From positions 62,001 to 126,000 of the forward strand of contig JAJNNY010000005.1 of NCBI GenBank assembly GCA_022453515.1: a DNA stretch of 64,000 nucleotides, written 5' to 3'. Below, piece by piece: positions 44,686 to 55,354 of the stretch. Below the pieces are notes generated by a model, which was not told the DNA's origin, did no database searches, and saw nothing but the letters and a program-made list of their open reading frames with translations. The stretch is from Astrocystis sublimbata. Taxonomy: Eukaryota; Ascomycota; Sordariomycetes; Xylariales; Xylariaceae. A program made the translations under genes and the position numbers. Each line of letters opens with the position of its first letter. Positions within the stretch are counted from its first letter, which is position 1.

Positions 44686-45085
44686 ACAGGGTCAATGCAG
44701 CTCGAGTAGTACGTGTACGTGTTGAACAATGCTAACAGCGCAACACTGTTCAAAGACAAATGATATTTAGGCGTTTATAGCGTAGCGACACGACAGTGGT
44801 GACAAAGACTTTAAATTCCGATGGTACCTAGGCATTCGTCTAATGAGGTTATACTTGTTTCTACTCCCACCAGTCTGACTCGGGCCGCGGTGGATCCGGC
44901 CGTGCTTTGTATAACTACTATTAATTATACAAATAGTAGATCGCAACATCATGCCGGTTCCGGGTTAGGTGGCCCAAGGAGTATGGTTCATCGTCAACGG
45001 ATCTCCCCTCGTTCAGCCTGAATGGAAAGCCCATGGTTGCTTTGCTGCGGTCGAGGAAGGACGTTCATCGAGTTTATGTCGTCGT

Positions 45086-45166
45086 CGAGGCAGAGTTAAA
45101 AATTAGTGATCATGTCTTGGACGCACTGCTATGAGGACATGATCACTAATTATCAACTTTGCCTCG
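45086..45166 (-). mobile_element. 81-bp foldback MITE-like element, copy 2
   Basis: The same element as the one 400 bp to the left, in opposite orientation: 31-bp arms (45086-45116, 45136-45166) around a 19-bp loop whose complement reads CATAGCAGTGCGTCC. It is flanked by its own 5-bp duplication GTCGT (45081-45085 and 45167-45171), so it inserted independently. Confidence 0.85.
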
Positions 45167-45397
45167 GTCGTGAGGATCCTCCGGTGGTGATCACACAAAC
45201 GCCCGTACTCGAGATGGGACCCGCTCATTGGCTCCCCACGTGAGACTGACTCGAAAAAGCAAAATGCTGAAGATACATGGCTCGTATGGCATGTTCCGTT
45301 CGTTCCACACTGTCGGGTAGTTGTTACCGAACCCATGACGCAAGGTGATTGTGATCGTCACCGGTTGCTGATTCCACAGTTGCTGCACCTGAGCGAG

Positions 45398-45776
45398 CTG
45401 AAGCACCGATAGGCGGCTGACATTATGCATATCATACCTATAGCCCTCAGGGCTCACTTGGATTTCTCATACGAGATCGTCGAGATCGTTACGTGTTAAA
45501 GGTCTCGCACTCATGGATGAACCAACGGCGAATATTCATCTATCGTCAGAAGGAATCAAATTATAGTCCGATGTATCCAATAAACTAGGCACTCTTTGCA
45601 ACTGAAGCACTGATAAGCTACTGATATCCGGCATTTGATAATAGCTAACAGGTGCGCTACCATGGTCGCTATGAATTCCTTACAGGAGAGAATTATATCA
45701 TATCCATGATACGGGCCAAACACTTATAGGTGAAGCAATGGCGAATAAATATATTGCTAGAAGGAATTCAACAACC
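45398..45776 (+). repeat. degenerate tandem duplication
   Basis: Two units, about 45398-45562 and 45602-45776, share CTGAAGCAC(C/T)GATA(G/A)GC near their starts, and near their ends ACGGCGAATA...GTCAGAAGGAAT against ATGGCGAATA...GCTAGAAGGAAT. Many differences are transitions. Confidence 0.55.
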
Positions 45777-46040
45777 TCGAACTACTTATGGTCAATCGGA
45801 TCTCCTGCATTTGTCGTGGTTGGCAACTGGCCGGCATCTTGCATGTGATAAACAGCCCGTTGTGACGGTCCATCAGAAACTGTTCAACGAAACGGTGTTT
45901 TGGGCCTTTGATGCGCCGTGCTACCATGCAGTCTAAGTAAAGTATATACGTGATCGTTACATCATACAGCTCATACACTCATGCAATACATATACACACC
46001 CATCACTCATGATTTCAACCCTACCCATCCATCCCTTAAC

Positions 46041-47366
46041 CTAGGTACCTATCCCCTCATCCCAATCCGACCACCGCCTCACAACCTCATCAACAGTATT
46101 AATCCCGGCCCTCGTAGCCTCGACCTCGAACCACTCCCGATGATTTCTCCCGCAGGCATCACAGCCCACCTTCTGACTAACCCTCAGTCCCTGGCCCTCG
46201 AGCTCGATGTGGATAAGTCTCTCGACCTTATGGCTATGCGGCATCTTGCGCGGCGTCGACGGCCGACTCGAAGACACGTACGGGTAGTACCGGATCAGCG
46301 ATATATTGTATCCGCACTGCCGCTGCCACTCGTTCATGCGGCGCTGCACGTTGTTCGCCCGCCCGATCTTGAGAAGGATGGTCTTGCTCGAGGACCCGCT
46401 CCGCGTCGACTGCGCGGCAAAGGACTGCAGCACGTCGCTTGTGCGGCGGTGGTGCATGTCTGGGCGCGGTGGGGGAGCGAGGAGGGAGCGCGCCACGTGT
46501 GCCGGGGGCGTGGCGGGCTCGGACTCGGGCGTCAGCCAGAATATGTAGATGTAGCCTGCCTCGTCTGTCGGCGAGATGGGTTTCGACAGCTCCTTTAGTA
46601 GGTTGGCGGCTGTTTCGGGGAGGACGGATTGTGGTATTAAAGAGAGGTATTGGGAGGTCTGCGACACGGCAGATTGTGCGGATGAGTGCTTCGATGCCGC
46701 GAGACTCGGGCGGTGGCTAGCGGATGACGGCGCCAGGTACTGATTCGACGGAAGTTCCGAGGTGCTGGGTCTCGCGGACGTGTTTTGGACGGGGCGAGGC
46801 TTCGGGCGCGGAGGCGGCTCTTCTTCGTGCACAGGAATGGAGAAGCAGCAACAGAAGCTCACGTTCTTCTGCGGCTTTGGTTTCTGGTTTGGCTTAGGGC
46901 GTTGTGAGGTAGGTTGTGAGGCGGTAGCACCGTATGAATGGGAGGGCTTCTCATTCCGCCGGTAATCCGATGACTGTTTCGTCGGTTTCCCATGTTGTTG
47001 TTTCCGACCACCTTTTCTCTCAGCCTCCACGATACCAAGTCGATCGATGAGACTTTCGAAACTCTCCTGCCGGACAGTGTTGAGCTTCGTACGGGAGGCG
47101 GGACCGGGACTGGACCTGGCCGAGGAGCTCGCCTGGTCTTTGTGTTGCCAGCAGTAGAGGCCTGGGTCGCTCGGGTCGTCGACACGAAGCTGATTCACTC
47201 GGCTTCGCGCGGGCGGAGGCGTGGCGGCTGGGGAGGAGCCCGGACTGGCACCTAGTGGTCTGCGGCACGGACGACCGCCGCCGGTGATGCCTCTACATGT
47301 TGTCGAAGGATTCTTGGAGTCGGATCGGCCAATAAGCGACTCAGGCGTATTGGGAATGAATGGCAT
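46041..47366 (-). CDS. T5orf172-domain (GIY-YIG-like) protein
   Basis: Intronless, 441 residues. The N-terminal region contains CRGITGGGRPCRRPL and LYCWQHKDQ, a small Cys/His block common in this fungal family, then about 150 residues of Ser/Pro/Lys-rich linker with a cysteine cluster (NVSFCCCFSIP). The C-terminal domain (about 268-430) has AGYIYIFWLTPE, ILLKIGRANNVQRRMNEWQR, LIRYYPY, HKVERLIHIELEG and CGRNHREWFEV, the order of the T5orf172/Mug113-type domain (DUF1766), a GIY-YIG nuclease superfamily branch. Whether it cuts DNA is unknown; the Tyr of GYIYIF, the Arg of GRANNVQRR and the Glu of KVERLIHIEL are retained as possible catalytic residues. Fission yeast Mug113 is meiotically up-regulated. 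Confidence 0.85.
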   Translation of the reverse strand: MPFIPNTPESLIGRSDSKNPSTTCRGITGGGRPCRRPLGASPGSSPAATPPPARSRVNQLRVDDPSDPGLYCWQHKDQASSSARSSPGPASRTKLNTVRQESFESLIDRLGIVEAERKGGRKQQHGKPTKQSSDYRRNEKPSHSYGATASQPTSQRPKPNQKPKPQKNVSFCCCFSIPVHEEEPPPRPKPRPVQNTSARPSTSELPSNQYLAPSSASHRPSLAASKHSSAQSAVSQTSQYLSLIPQSVLPETAANLLKELSKPISPTDEAGYIYIFWLTPESEPATPPAHVARSLLAPPPRPDMHHRRTSDVLQSFAAQSTRSGSSSKTILLKIGRANNVQRRMNEWQRQCGYNISLIRYYPYVSSSRPSTPRKMPHSHKVERLIHIELEGQGLRVSQKVGCDACGRNHREWFEVEATRAGINTVDEVVRRWSDWDEGIGT

Positions 47367-48188
47367 TGTCTTTTGATCTATTCAGCTGAAGGAAAGTCCT
47401 ATATTCCTATGTTTTCTTGCAAGGAAGACTCAAAGCGATATAAACGGTATATTTGCACCAAAAAGACAAGCGGGTTTAATTAAAAGAAGGCCTCCCAAGC
47501 GCCACGGCACAGCCATGTCACGATCAACATGGCGAGGGAGGCTTGTGAGGAATGCACATGGCCCAGTTGCCAGCACATGAGGAATGACTCCAATGGAGCA
47601 GTGGGCGCCTGCTGGATAGTAGACGAGTGGAACAGCGGACAGTGGAGGACTCGAGGGGCTGAGCCGATATAACCTGGTCTAGTGTCCAGAATGCTTGGCT
47701 CAGAGACGTCCATCATCAAACACTGCATCACCACTGTCCACTGTCCACTGTCCTGCACTTAGTAGGTACATACATAGCATAGCGTGGCGCTTACACTTAC
47801 CACCCCTGAGCATAGTACAGCACCGTACGCCGTGGCACTGGATGCGCTGTTCACTCTCTGATTGATCGCCCTATCGTGAGGCTGAGCAGCCCGTGGAACA
47901 GACAGACATCACCTGTCCAGTACCACGAGACGATGTATACCTAACACAAACTTTGGAAGTGTAAAACCTGCAGTGCCTTGTGGCACTGCCAAGGTCATGT
48001 AGCCATTGAGATGGGAAGTATTAGCTGTCTAAAGTAAAGCCCAAGTATGCCATATATCACCCTAGATCCCAAGACCATTCTAAACAATATCTGATCAAGT
48101 CGCCACCTCTAAAAAACATCGCCTGCTAAAATTACAACGCTTCTATAAAATGACGAGGGGGAAGGGAGAGAAATCTAATGATTAAAGA
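47367..48188. other. intergenic region
   Basis: Promoter of the T5orf172 gene and 3' flank of the MFS gene. I see no gene or clear element. Confidence 0.4.
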
Positions 48189-50424
48189 TTATGCTTCGGC
48201 AGCCACCTCAGCACCTGGCTGCGGCTTCTTCTGCCTCGTGTCAACCCATCCCATCCCAAACGACGCAAAGACGCTGATACCCGTCAGGCCGACCATGAGG
48301 TAGCAGACATTGTCAAAGGCATCCGAGAAGACCCTCAGCAGCGCCGCCAGCTCCGGGCTTCCGGCCGGCACCAGACTCCGGATCGCCTCCGCGCTTCCGC
48401 CCGCGCTCAGCACATCCGCCGGGTTGAGCGACGGCACGAGGTTGGTGGTCCCGCTGATCAGCGACTGCGTGAACAGCGTGTTGGCCACTACGACGAAGAC
48501 GGCCGACGAGAACGTTTGGCAGAAGATCAGAAAGGAGACGCCCAGCTGGCTCTGCTTCGCTGGCAATGCGTTTTGGATGGCCACGATGCCCTGTAGGGTG
48601 AGCAAGGTATTAGTCGTCGCCGCTACCTAGGACAGGAGATGCATCAAGACACGAGAAACTTACCAATTGGATACCGGCTCCCCTGGCGCCGTTGATGATT
48701 TGATAGCCTATCCACATGCCTGTGGTGGTATATGGATTCCACGTTGAGATGAGTCCTCCTCCGATCGTGGCGCCGACACCCGCGAAGACGGCGAAGGGGA
48801 GATAGTAGCCAACTTTGGGAACTATAGTTTTCATTAGTATATGTACCCTCAACATCGTGGCTAATCTAGAGAGTTCACTTACTCAAAGCCCCGGCTACGA
48901 TGATGACGATGATTTGCGATACAATGCTAGGCAGCAGGTAGACACCGCTCAACACCGGGCCCACGCCCTTCACCGACTGGAAATAGATAGGGAAATACTG
49001 CGACGCGATGAAGACGGACGAGAGCAGGCAGACGTACTGGATCGTGCTCGACCACACGATCCTGTTCCTGACCATCGAAAAGGGGATGATGGCCACGTCG
49101 CCGGCTCTCCATTCCCACGCCAGGAATACGATGGCGGCCACACCAGCGCCCACGAACAGGCCGATGACGGTGGGAGAGCCCCATGCGTAATCGTTTCCTG
49201 AGCCGAATTGGAGGGCTAGGAGAAGCAGGATCGCTGCGGGCGCGAAGAATAGGAACCCGATGATGTCGAGCTGCGGGATCACGCGGCGGACCTGCGCGAG
49301 CGAGAAGGGGGCCTTTTGCACCTGTTCGGGACAGCGCACTAATGCTAGACATCCTGCGGCGACGGCGCCGATTGGGAGGTTGATGTAGAAGCCTTTAACG
49401 TAGAGAAGCCGTTAGTTAACGTAAATTGAAATGCAATAAAAGAGAATGAGAATAGTATCTGGTTGCGATTGACTTACACCAGCGCCAAGTCACGTATTGT
49501 GTGAACAGTCCTCCAATTAGCGGCCCAATAATCAGACCGAATTGCCCGGCTCCAATGACAAGACCGAGATACACTATAGAGATCAGTGTTAGCTGGCTAA
49601 GCCTATCGCGTTAATTGGTTCCTCAAAAGAGTCAAACTTACAAGCTCTCTTCTCGAGAGTGACGGCACCAGCGACGATAGTCAGAGACCCATTCTGCAAC
49701 CCAGAGACGCCCAGGCCAGCTACTGCTCTTCCAACGATGAAGAATGGAGACGACGTCGACACGGCACAGAGAAGCGAGCCGACCTCGAAGATGAAGAAGA
49801 AGACGAGGTACGTCCACTTGGTAGGGAAGTATGTGTAGAGCTTTCCCGTCAGTGGTTGTAAGACCGCACTGTGGTTTTGGCCCCGTTAGCAGCTGTCTTG
49901 CAGTCTCTCTCTTTGGGGATACTTTGACCCAGTTCGACTTACCTAGCGAGTTGATATGCACCGGCGTACCATCCCACGTCCTGAAGACTGTGAAACTCGC
50001 TCGTGATCTGGGGAACGGCCTATGTTTCGTTGTATCAGCAGGCTGCACGCTTCAAGGGTGCCAATCTGGCGATACTTTGTTCACTTGAACGAGTCTTGTC
50101 GAGAACAAATTTACTCACAGTGGCAATAATAGAGTTATCCAGCAGCAGCGTGAAAAATATCAACCCTATGCTGAGGAGCAGAGCTGCTAATGGGTAGCCA
50201 GTCAGAAAGTCGTTCAGACTGTCGCCTTCCTGCGGTCCTTCAGGCGCTGCTGTCGGTGTCGTGGAATTTTCTGGCGCCTGGGCTCCGGCCTGCTTCTCCC
50301 CCGCTTCATCGGTCGTCGTCGATAGTTGTGATGATGCTTCGGTCTCTACTGCAGTGGTGTGTAGCTGGGCTTCTTTGCTTAATGCCTCGCTCGCAATTGC
50401 GGGCGGCGACTTTTCTGATCCCAT
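48189..50424 (-). CDS. MFS drug:H+ antiporter-type exporter (DHA2, 14-TM)
   Basis: Predicted 591 residues in seven exons: 50424-50119, 50019-49943, 49868-49642, 49573-49478, 49392-48883, 48821-48664 and 48590-48189. The six introns are 61-99 bp; all are GT-AG and in phase. A polar acidic N-terminus of about 80 residues precedes the transmembrane region. Family signatures are intact: [19 protein letters not shown] (motif D1), [14 protein letters not shown], the motif C region [20 protein letters not shown] and [13 protein letters not shown]. The long middle exon carries several further spans and [17 protein letters not shown]. Such proteins export toxins, antifungals or the cell's own metabolites at the plasma membrane by proton exchange. 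The neighbouring Zn2Cys6 gene is a plausible regulator. Confidence 0.95.
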
Positions 50425-51907
50425 ATTCTCTCCTTGTATGTTGTTGGTTTTTTCTTCTTCGATATTAATACTCGATGGTGGTATGCTGTTTTGGCTTGGC
50501 AAGCCAAGAAAATTCTCCGGGTTCGAAGCTTTTGAGGACTTGATTATCGACAATTTAGGAACCACGACACTTCAATCCGTGATGACAACTTGACTCTACC
50601 CGCGTGATGTCTCTTGCACATTAGGAGAAACTCTATTAGCATTACTATTACCCATCTTGCTATATATGTAGGTTTTGTTTAAAAAATTGTTGATCACTAA
50701 GGGGTCCGACGCGTGGAGTCTTGGCTACCCTGGTCGTCAAGGAGATAGGGGCGGTTGAGTCCGTAATCCGAAATCCGTTGCTCCGCCGAATGGACACTTA
50801 GATACAGTACATAACCTACCTAGACAGTGAAAATGTAAAGCACCGCAACCACGGATGGTATAAGCATGGGATAAGCTTATTTTGACACCTGTTCGACTTT
50901 TCGTCGAATGCTGATGCCTAATGACTCAACCTCGAATGTTTATGTAAGACTCGTCCCTCTTTACTCTGACCAAGTTTCTAATGAGTCCGACTGTCCGACA
51001 ACGCTAACGACAAGTCGGAATTGGATGAAATCCGCTCTCCCCTGTATCCCAACAGCCTAAATCATAGTTTAGTATGAACGACCAATTATGGCACTCCATA
51101 TCGAGCGCTGAAGAAATCTCCAGAGGCACAGTAGTATGTAAACCCGAGCGGCGTTCAAGCAGTCGGTGGGGCCGACTATAGATGACAATCTTACAAGGTT
51201 GTTCATGTCTTGAAAAGCTTACATGCATGCATCACCGCAAGGTCGGTTTTAGTCACAATACAGTTAGAACCGGGCATGTCGCATACTCATACCTTAGAAA
51301 CCCGTATTCGGACCTTTGAAAACAGGCATTGGGAAGGGTTGTCCCATATATAAGTGCCCTCTACTTTAATGTATATATAAAAACCCAAGCCCTAAGCTTA
51401 AGCTAAACCCTAAGGTATTTTTTAGAATAATTCTATATAGTGTATGTCTGATAAGATTTCTATAGAAAGTTCTACCTATAAGTAGATCTATAAGTCTGAT
51501 TCTATCTTGGCACTCTATTATGGAGTACAGCATTTAAGCTAATTATTTGATAGAATTTTGCCGAGAGGTGGAGAATTCTTCCTAAATCGTGTTGGAACAA
51601 GATCCGAATATGCTACCTGAGAACCGTGCGCTATAACTTGTATTGCTGTTGAGACGAAGGAGTTGTATGATGAAAGATGCGGTTTATCAACTATTTATAC
51701 ATACAATAGCAAATAATGCCATCCAGTTTTCCCCTTCAATCTCGTTCTATATCCGTTAATGAATCTGACGGAGGAGCACGGGGGTTTCCTTCCTGTAAGA
51801 ATTCGTTGGAGTACGCCGCTTTCCCGTTACTAGTATACATTCCATACCTCAACGCCCGGGTTTCCTCTGGTCTAAAAAGCATAATACAGCACATAATGTA
51901 CATCCCA
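50425..51907. other. intergenic region between exporter and regulator genes
   Basis: The part from 51350 to 51560 is strongly AT-rich with CCCTAAG-like words (AGCCCTAAGCTTAAGC, AAACCCTAAGG). No gene is seen. Confidence 0.45.
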
Positions 51908-54545
51908 TTACTGGCCATTGAACAAAGCACTCGTGTCAAATGACAACATGAGCTCGTTACCCCATGCCTCATCCATATGGAAGTCCATGGATAACATATC
52001 CGACAGTGGATAGTTCGAGTTGTAACCAGGGTACGCAGGAAAAGGCGGCACGGTCTGCGGTGCATTCATCGCATTGCCGGTGTCAACTCCAAGATCCGTT
52101 GTAGCCGGTCCCGTATCTGTACCCGAGCTGGTAGTGCCGGTGCATGCGGCCATCTTTGCCGCCTCAGCTTGCGCAAAGTGCGCCCGCCACATAGGCAACG
52201 TACCACTGAACAGCTTGGAGCACTTAGCATAAAAGCTTGTGGCCTCACTGCCTTCGGCGTCCGTTTCAGCGTGGAATCCGTATAGATCGGACAATTGTTC
52301 GAACCGGTTGGCCATGAGTTCGACGCCTTCTATCAAACCGACACCACCGCCAATCACACCCGATGTATCGTTGGCCGGGCTGTCTGAATTTATACCATCT
52401 ACTACCCGCAGTCGGTACAAGACCTGCGCGGCGCGGAAGAAATTTAGTAAAATGGGGAAGGAGAAGCCCAAGCAGTCGGGGGTCTCGAACGTGAGAAATT
52501 GCTCGAAGACTCTTTTGCTGACTTGCATGGTCGCGTAATTCGCTTCGGCACGGGCGAGCTCCGTCAGACGCGATGACGTGTGAAACTGAGGTCTGGGCGG
52601 TTGTCCGTTTCCTTCGAAGTTCGGTTCCGCATGTTGGTATAATGGTTGAAAGGGCGCGAATGGCAATTCCGAAACTAGCATTTCTGCAGACAGTAGAAGG
52701 GACGTTGCTATTTCTGCGAGACGATGTAAGTTTCGTCAGTCTCAACAGGTACAAGTTTCGAAATAGAACAAGGGGTTTGGCTAACTGTTTTCCTTCAACG
52801 ACTCAGGTAGCTGGTCTCTGATTGTTCGTACACACAGGTGATAGTGTTTGGTGTAGACGTCGACTGGCGGCTTTGCGGCGTATTTACTGTTCCCGTCGCA
52901 TTCTAAAGCCCAAGATTGCTGAGACTGGTTGATATCTTCGGCGAGTTTCCGTATCCGAACCATCAAGGCTAGCATCTGATCACCCTCCCATTCAGGGTTC
53001 GAAGATAGAACTCTAAGGCTGTCCTCCATATGGGGGGTCCAGCGCATCGACAAGCTGTTCAGAAACGCACCGGTACTAATAAGGGTAATATTAATTAGTA
53101 TTGGAAATCGCTGTGGTTTGAGTGTTGATGCGTGTGTGAAATCATATAAGCTTGATACATACATTGAGCAGAAAACATAGCATGCCAGCGTTGCTCTTCT
53201 TTCCTCCATTGTCCGAACAGTAGAAGAAGGATAGATGGGCATCTTTACAGTCGATTTGAAGCAATCAATACCGCGGGGGTCAGGATCATGGATCTATACC
53301 AAGTTACCCGTTAGTATTCAGGATCAACAGTGACGAGACTGGGATGGTGGGCTTGAGATTGATTTGATGAGGATAGATTTCAATGACACAAGAGGGATAG
53401 GAAATGAGAACTGAAAAAATTCGCACCACTTTGTCAAGCCGAAGATCGGCTACAACTGACATGGCTACACCCATAGTCATGTTCAGCTTCGGCTTGCCAC
53501 ATGAATGGAACATACTCCTGGACATAAATTGTTAATTTCGGTCCAATATTTGGATGCAGATAGTTTCAAAGTCCGTATTTAGAGTTCAGTAAACGTACCA
53601 TCCGAGCAGCACGAGAGTGCCCAGTAGCAAGTCGATGTCTCGCTCGCAAGAAACCATACTCTTGTGAGCAAGCTCGTCTCGGATTTGCTGGCTCAAATGA
53701 AATTGCCTGACTGGCGATTTACAGCATATCGCCTTTATATTGAGCCATGTAAATGGCCTGTCACGTTGTAATTCTGCAGCTCTAGAAAGAGTTAGCTAGC
53801 AGTGTCGCACCTGTATTTTACAGGTGTGGGTTGTGTAAGCAAGAATACGGGAATACGTTTTGACATACGTCGTGCTTGGCGGCATATACATAAAGGGGAA
53901 GAACGGGAGATGGTGCTGGCGGAAAAACTGCAGCAAATCTTCGGCCTCAGCAACCGAAGTGAGGGCATCTTGAGCTGATAGTGGACTAGGCGTCGAGTCG
54001 GCCGTCGAGCATGTCGCATAAGCGGTCGAAGCGGGTGTGATGGGCCCGCCAGGAACGACACCGCCGGGCATTCTGTTCGAGCGCTGATCGACCCCCAATG
54101 ACGATGCGTTGACACCCGTATCAATGATTGTGCTCCCGTCATCGTTCGGTTGAGACGGTGTCCGTGCTTGTAACATGGCCATCAAATCCTCTAGCTTCTG
54201 TTCGAGATCGGCGGTCTTGCTCGCTACAGCACTCCTATTTGAAACTCCGCCTGAAGCAGAAAGGCCAACAGTACGTCTATGGGCGGCAGCACCACGTTTT
54301 CTCGAGCTATTCGATGGTTTGCACTCTTTACCTAGGCGACTGCACCGCTCACAGTCAGATCTAGAGCCGCGGCCGGCACCAGATCCGGTGTGGTTGATGA
54401 GCATGCATCGACATTTGGCCTTGACACAATTGATACAAGATTGGCCGTAGGGAGCCGGTATACGATTTGGTGTCTCTGGCTGTCCATTGGAGGATGCCGG
54501 CACCTTCGTCGAGGGTTGAGCTGCCATGGCGGGATTGGATATCAT
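51908..54545 (-). CDS. Zn2Cys6 fungal-type transcription factor
   Basis: Predicted 725 residues in six exons: 54545-53869, 53781-53599, 53517-53427, 53293-53163, 53075-52786 and 52713-51908. Introns are 72-133 bp; all phases agree. The binuclear zinc cluster has Cys37, 40, 47, 65, 68 and 75 (C-x2-C-x6-C-x17-C-x2-C-x6-C); the 17-residue central loop (MLINHTGSGAGRGSRSD) is long, and an extra Cys45 is present. A Ser/Arg linker and a short heptad segment (KTADLEQKLEDLMAMLQ) that may dimerise follow. The middle region (LLQFFRQHHLPFFPFMYMPP, FHLSQQIRDEL, LLGTLVLLGW) is the fungal regulatory domain. The acidic aromatic C-terminus (MDFHMDEAWGNELMLSFDTS) could activate transcription. Target genes are unknown; the adjacent exporter on the same strand is one candidate. 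An inner start at MAAQPSTK is possible. Confidence 0.92.
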
Positions 54546-55354
54546 GCACTGAAGCGGCTCAAACGGAATTGGCCACCGCTGGCTCTCATCACATGATCAT
54601 GCATCGATCGCAATTCCGACGAGTATAACCGACGTGGAAATGACTTGGATATAATATCAACACATAACGGGAAGTTATCAGGACCGCCCCAAATCTTGGT
54701 AATGTGGAACGGAGTTAAGAGGGAGGCCAGAGTCATCCATATAAACCCGGAATCGAAGGACCGGGATTCACGGAATCCGGTCCTGTATGATCCCCACAAT
54801 TATTACGCCTGAACCAAATATGTCGATGCCTGCGTCAGATCAAGTACTGGAAGGCAATGGCTAATCTTGCTCAATCATAGTTTATTTTCATACTGTGTCA
54901 TTTTGGTAACCTGGATACTCAATATAGCACTTGGAAGTGACTGAGAGGCTATGTTAGGGCACACGAGTTGGTAGGTACGTACTAGTAGTATGTAGTTGTA
55001 ACAATGGTATCTACTAGGTACCTCTAACAGTGCCATTTACTCAGAGTGCCCCCGTTAGTAATATACAACGTAGAGTTGTGCTTAGGTAGGTAGGTAGGTT
55101 GTAAAGGGGCCATGCTGAAGGCCGTATTACTAGAACACATGCCTAATAAACGACCTCAGGTCTTACAGTCGAAAGAACAAGTCACAATGCATGCAGATTA
55201 TACAATAGTAGAACAGTCTTTACGAAGAGAAGAAAGAACAACAAAGCTTTTCATTGCGCTGGATAAAACTACTCATAGCCTCACGAAGGGAGTCTATAGT
55301 TAGAGTCGAAATCAGCTACCACTTGCTTCCGCTGCTGAGAAACACGTCTCGCCA
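54546..55354. other. intergenic region
   Basis: Contains TAGGTA tracts (54971-55020, 55083-55101). The small frame 55112-55303 has no feature. Presumed promoter of the regulator gene. Confidence 0.4.

Larger units (their letters stand above)
43569..46040. other. intergenic region with foldback elements and decayed repeat
   Basis: Contains the two mini-transposons and the degenerate tandem duplication listed separately, plus a GAACGAGC repeat near 44040-44056. No gene is supported. Confidence 0.5.

Noticed and set aside
38000..55000. Possible secondary-metabolite gene cluster (hydrolase, methyltransferase, exporter, regulator)
   Set aside because: No polyketide synthase, peptide synthetase, terpene enzyme or other core gene is present, and unrelated genes intervene.
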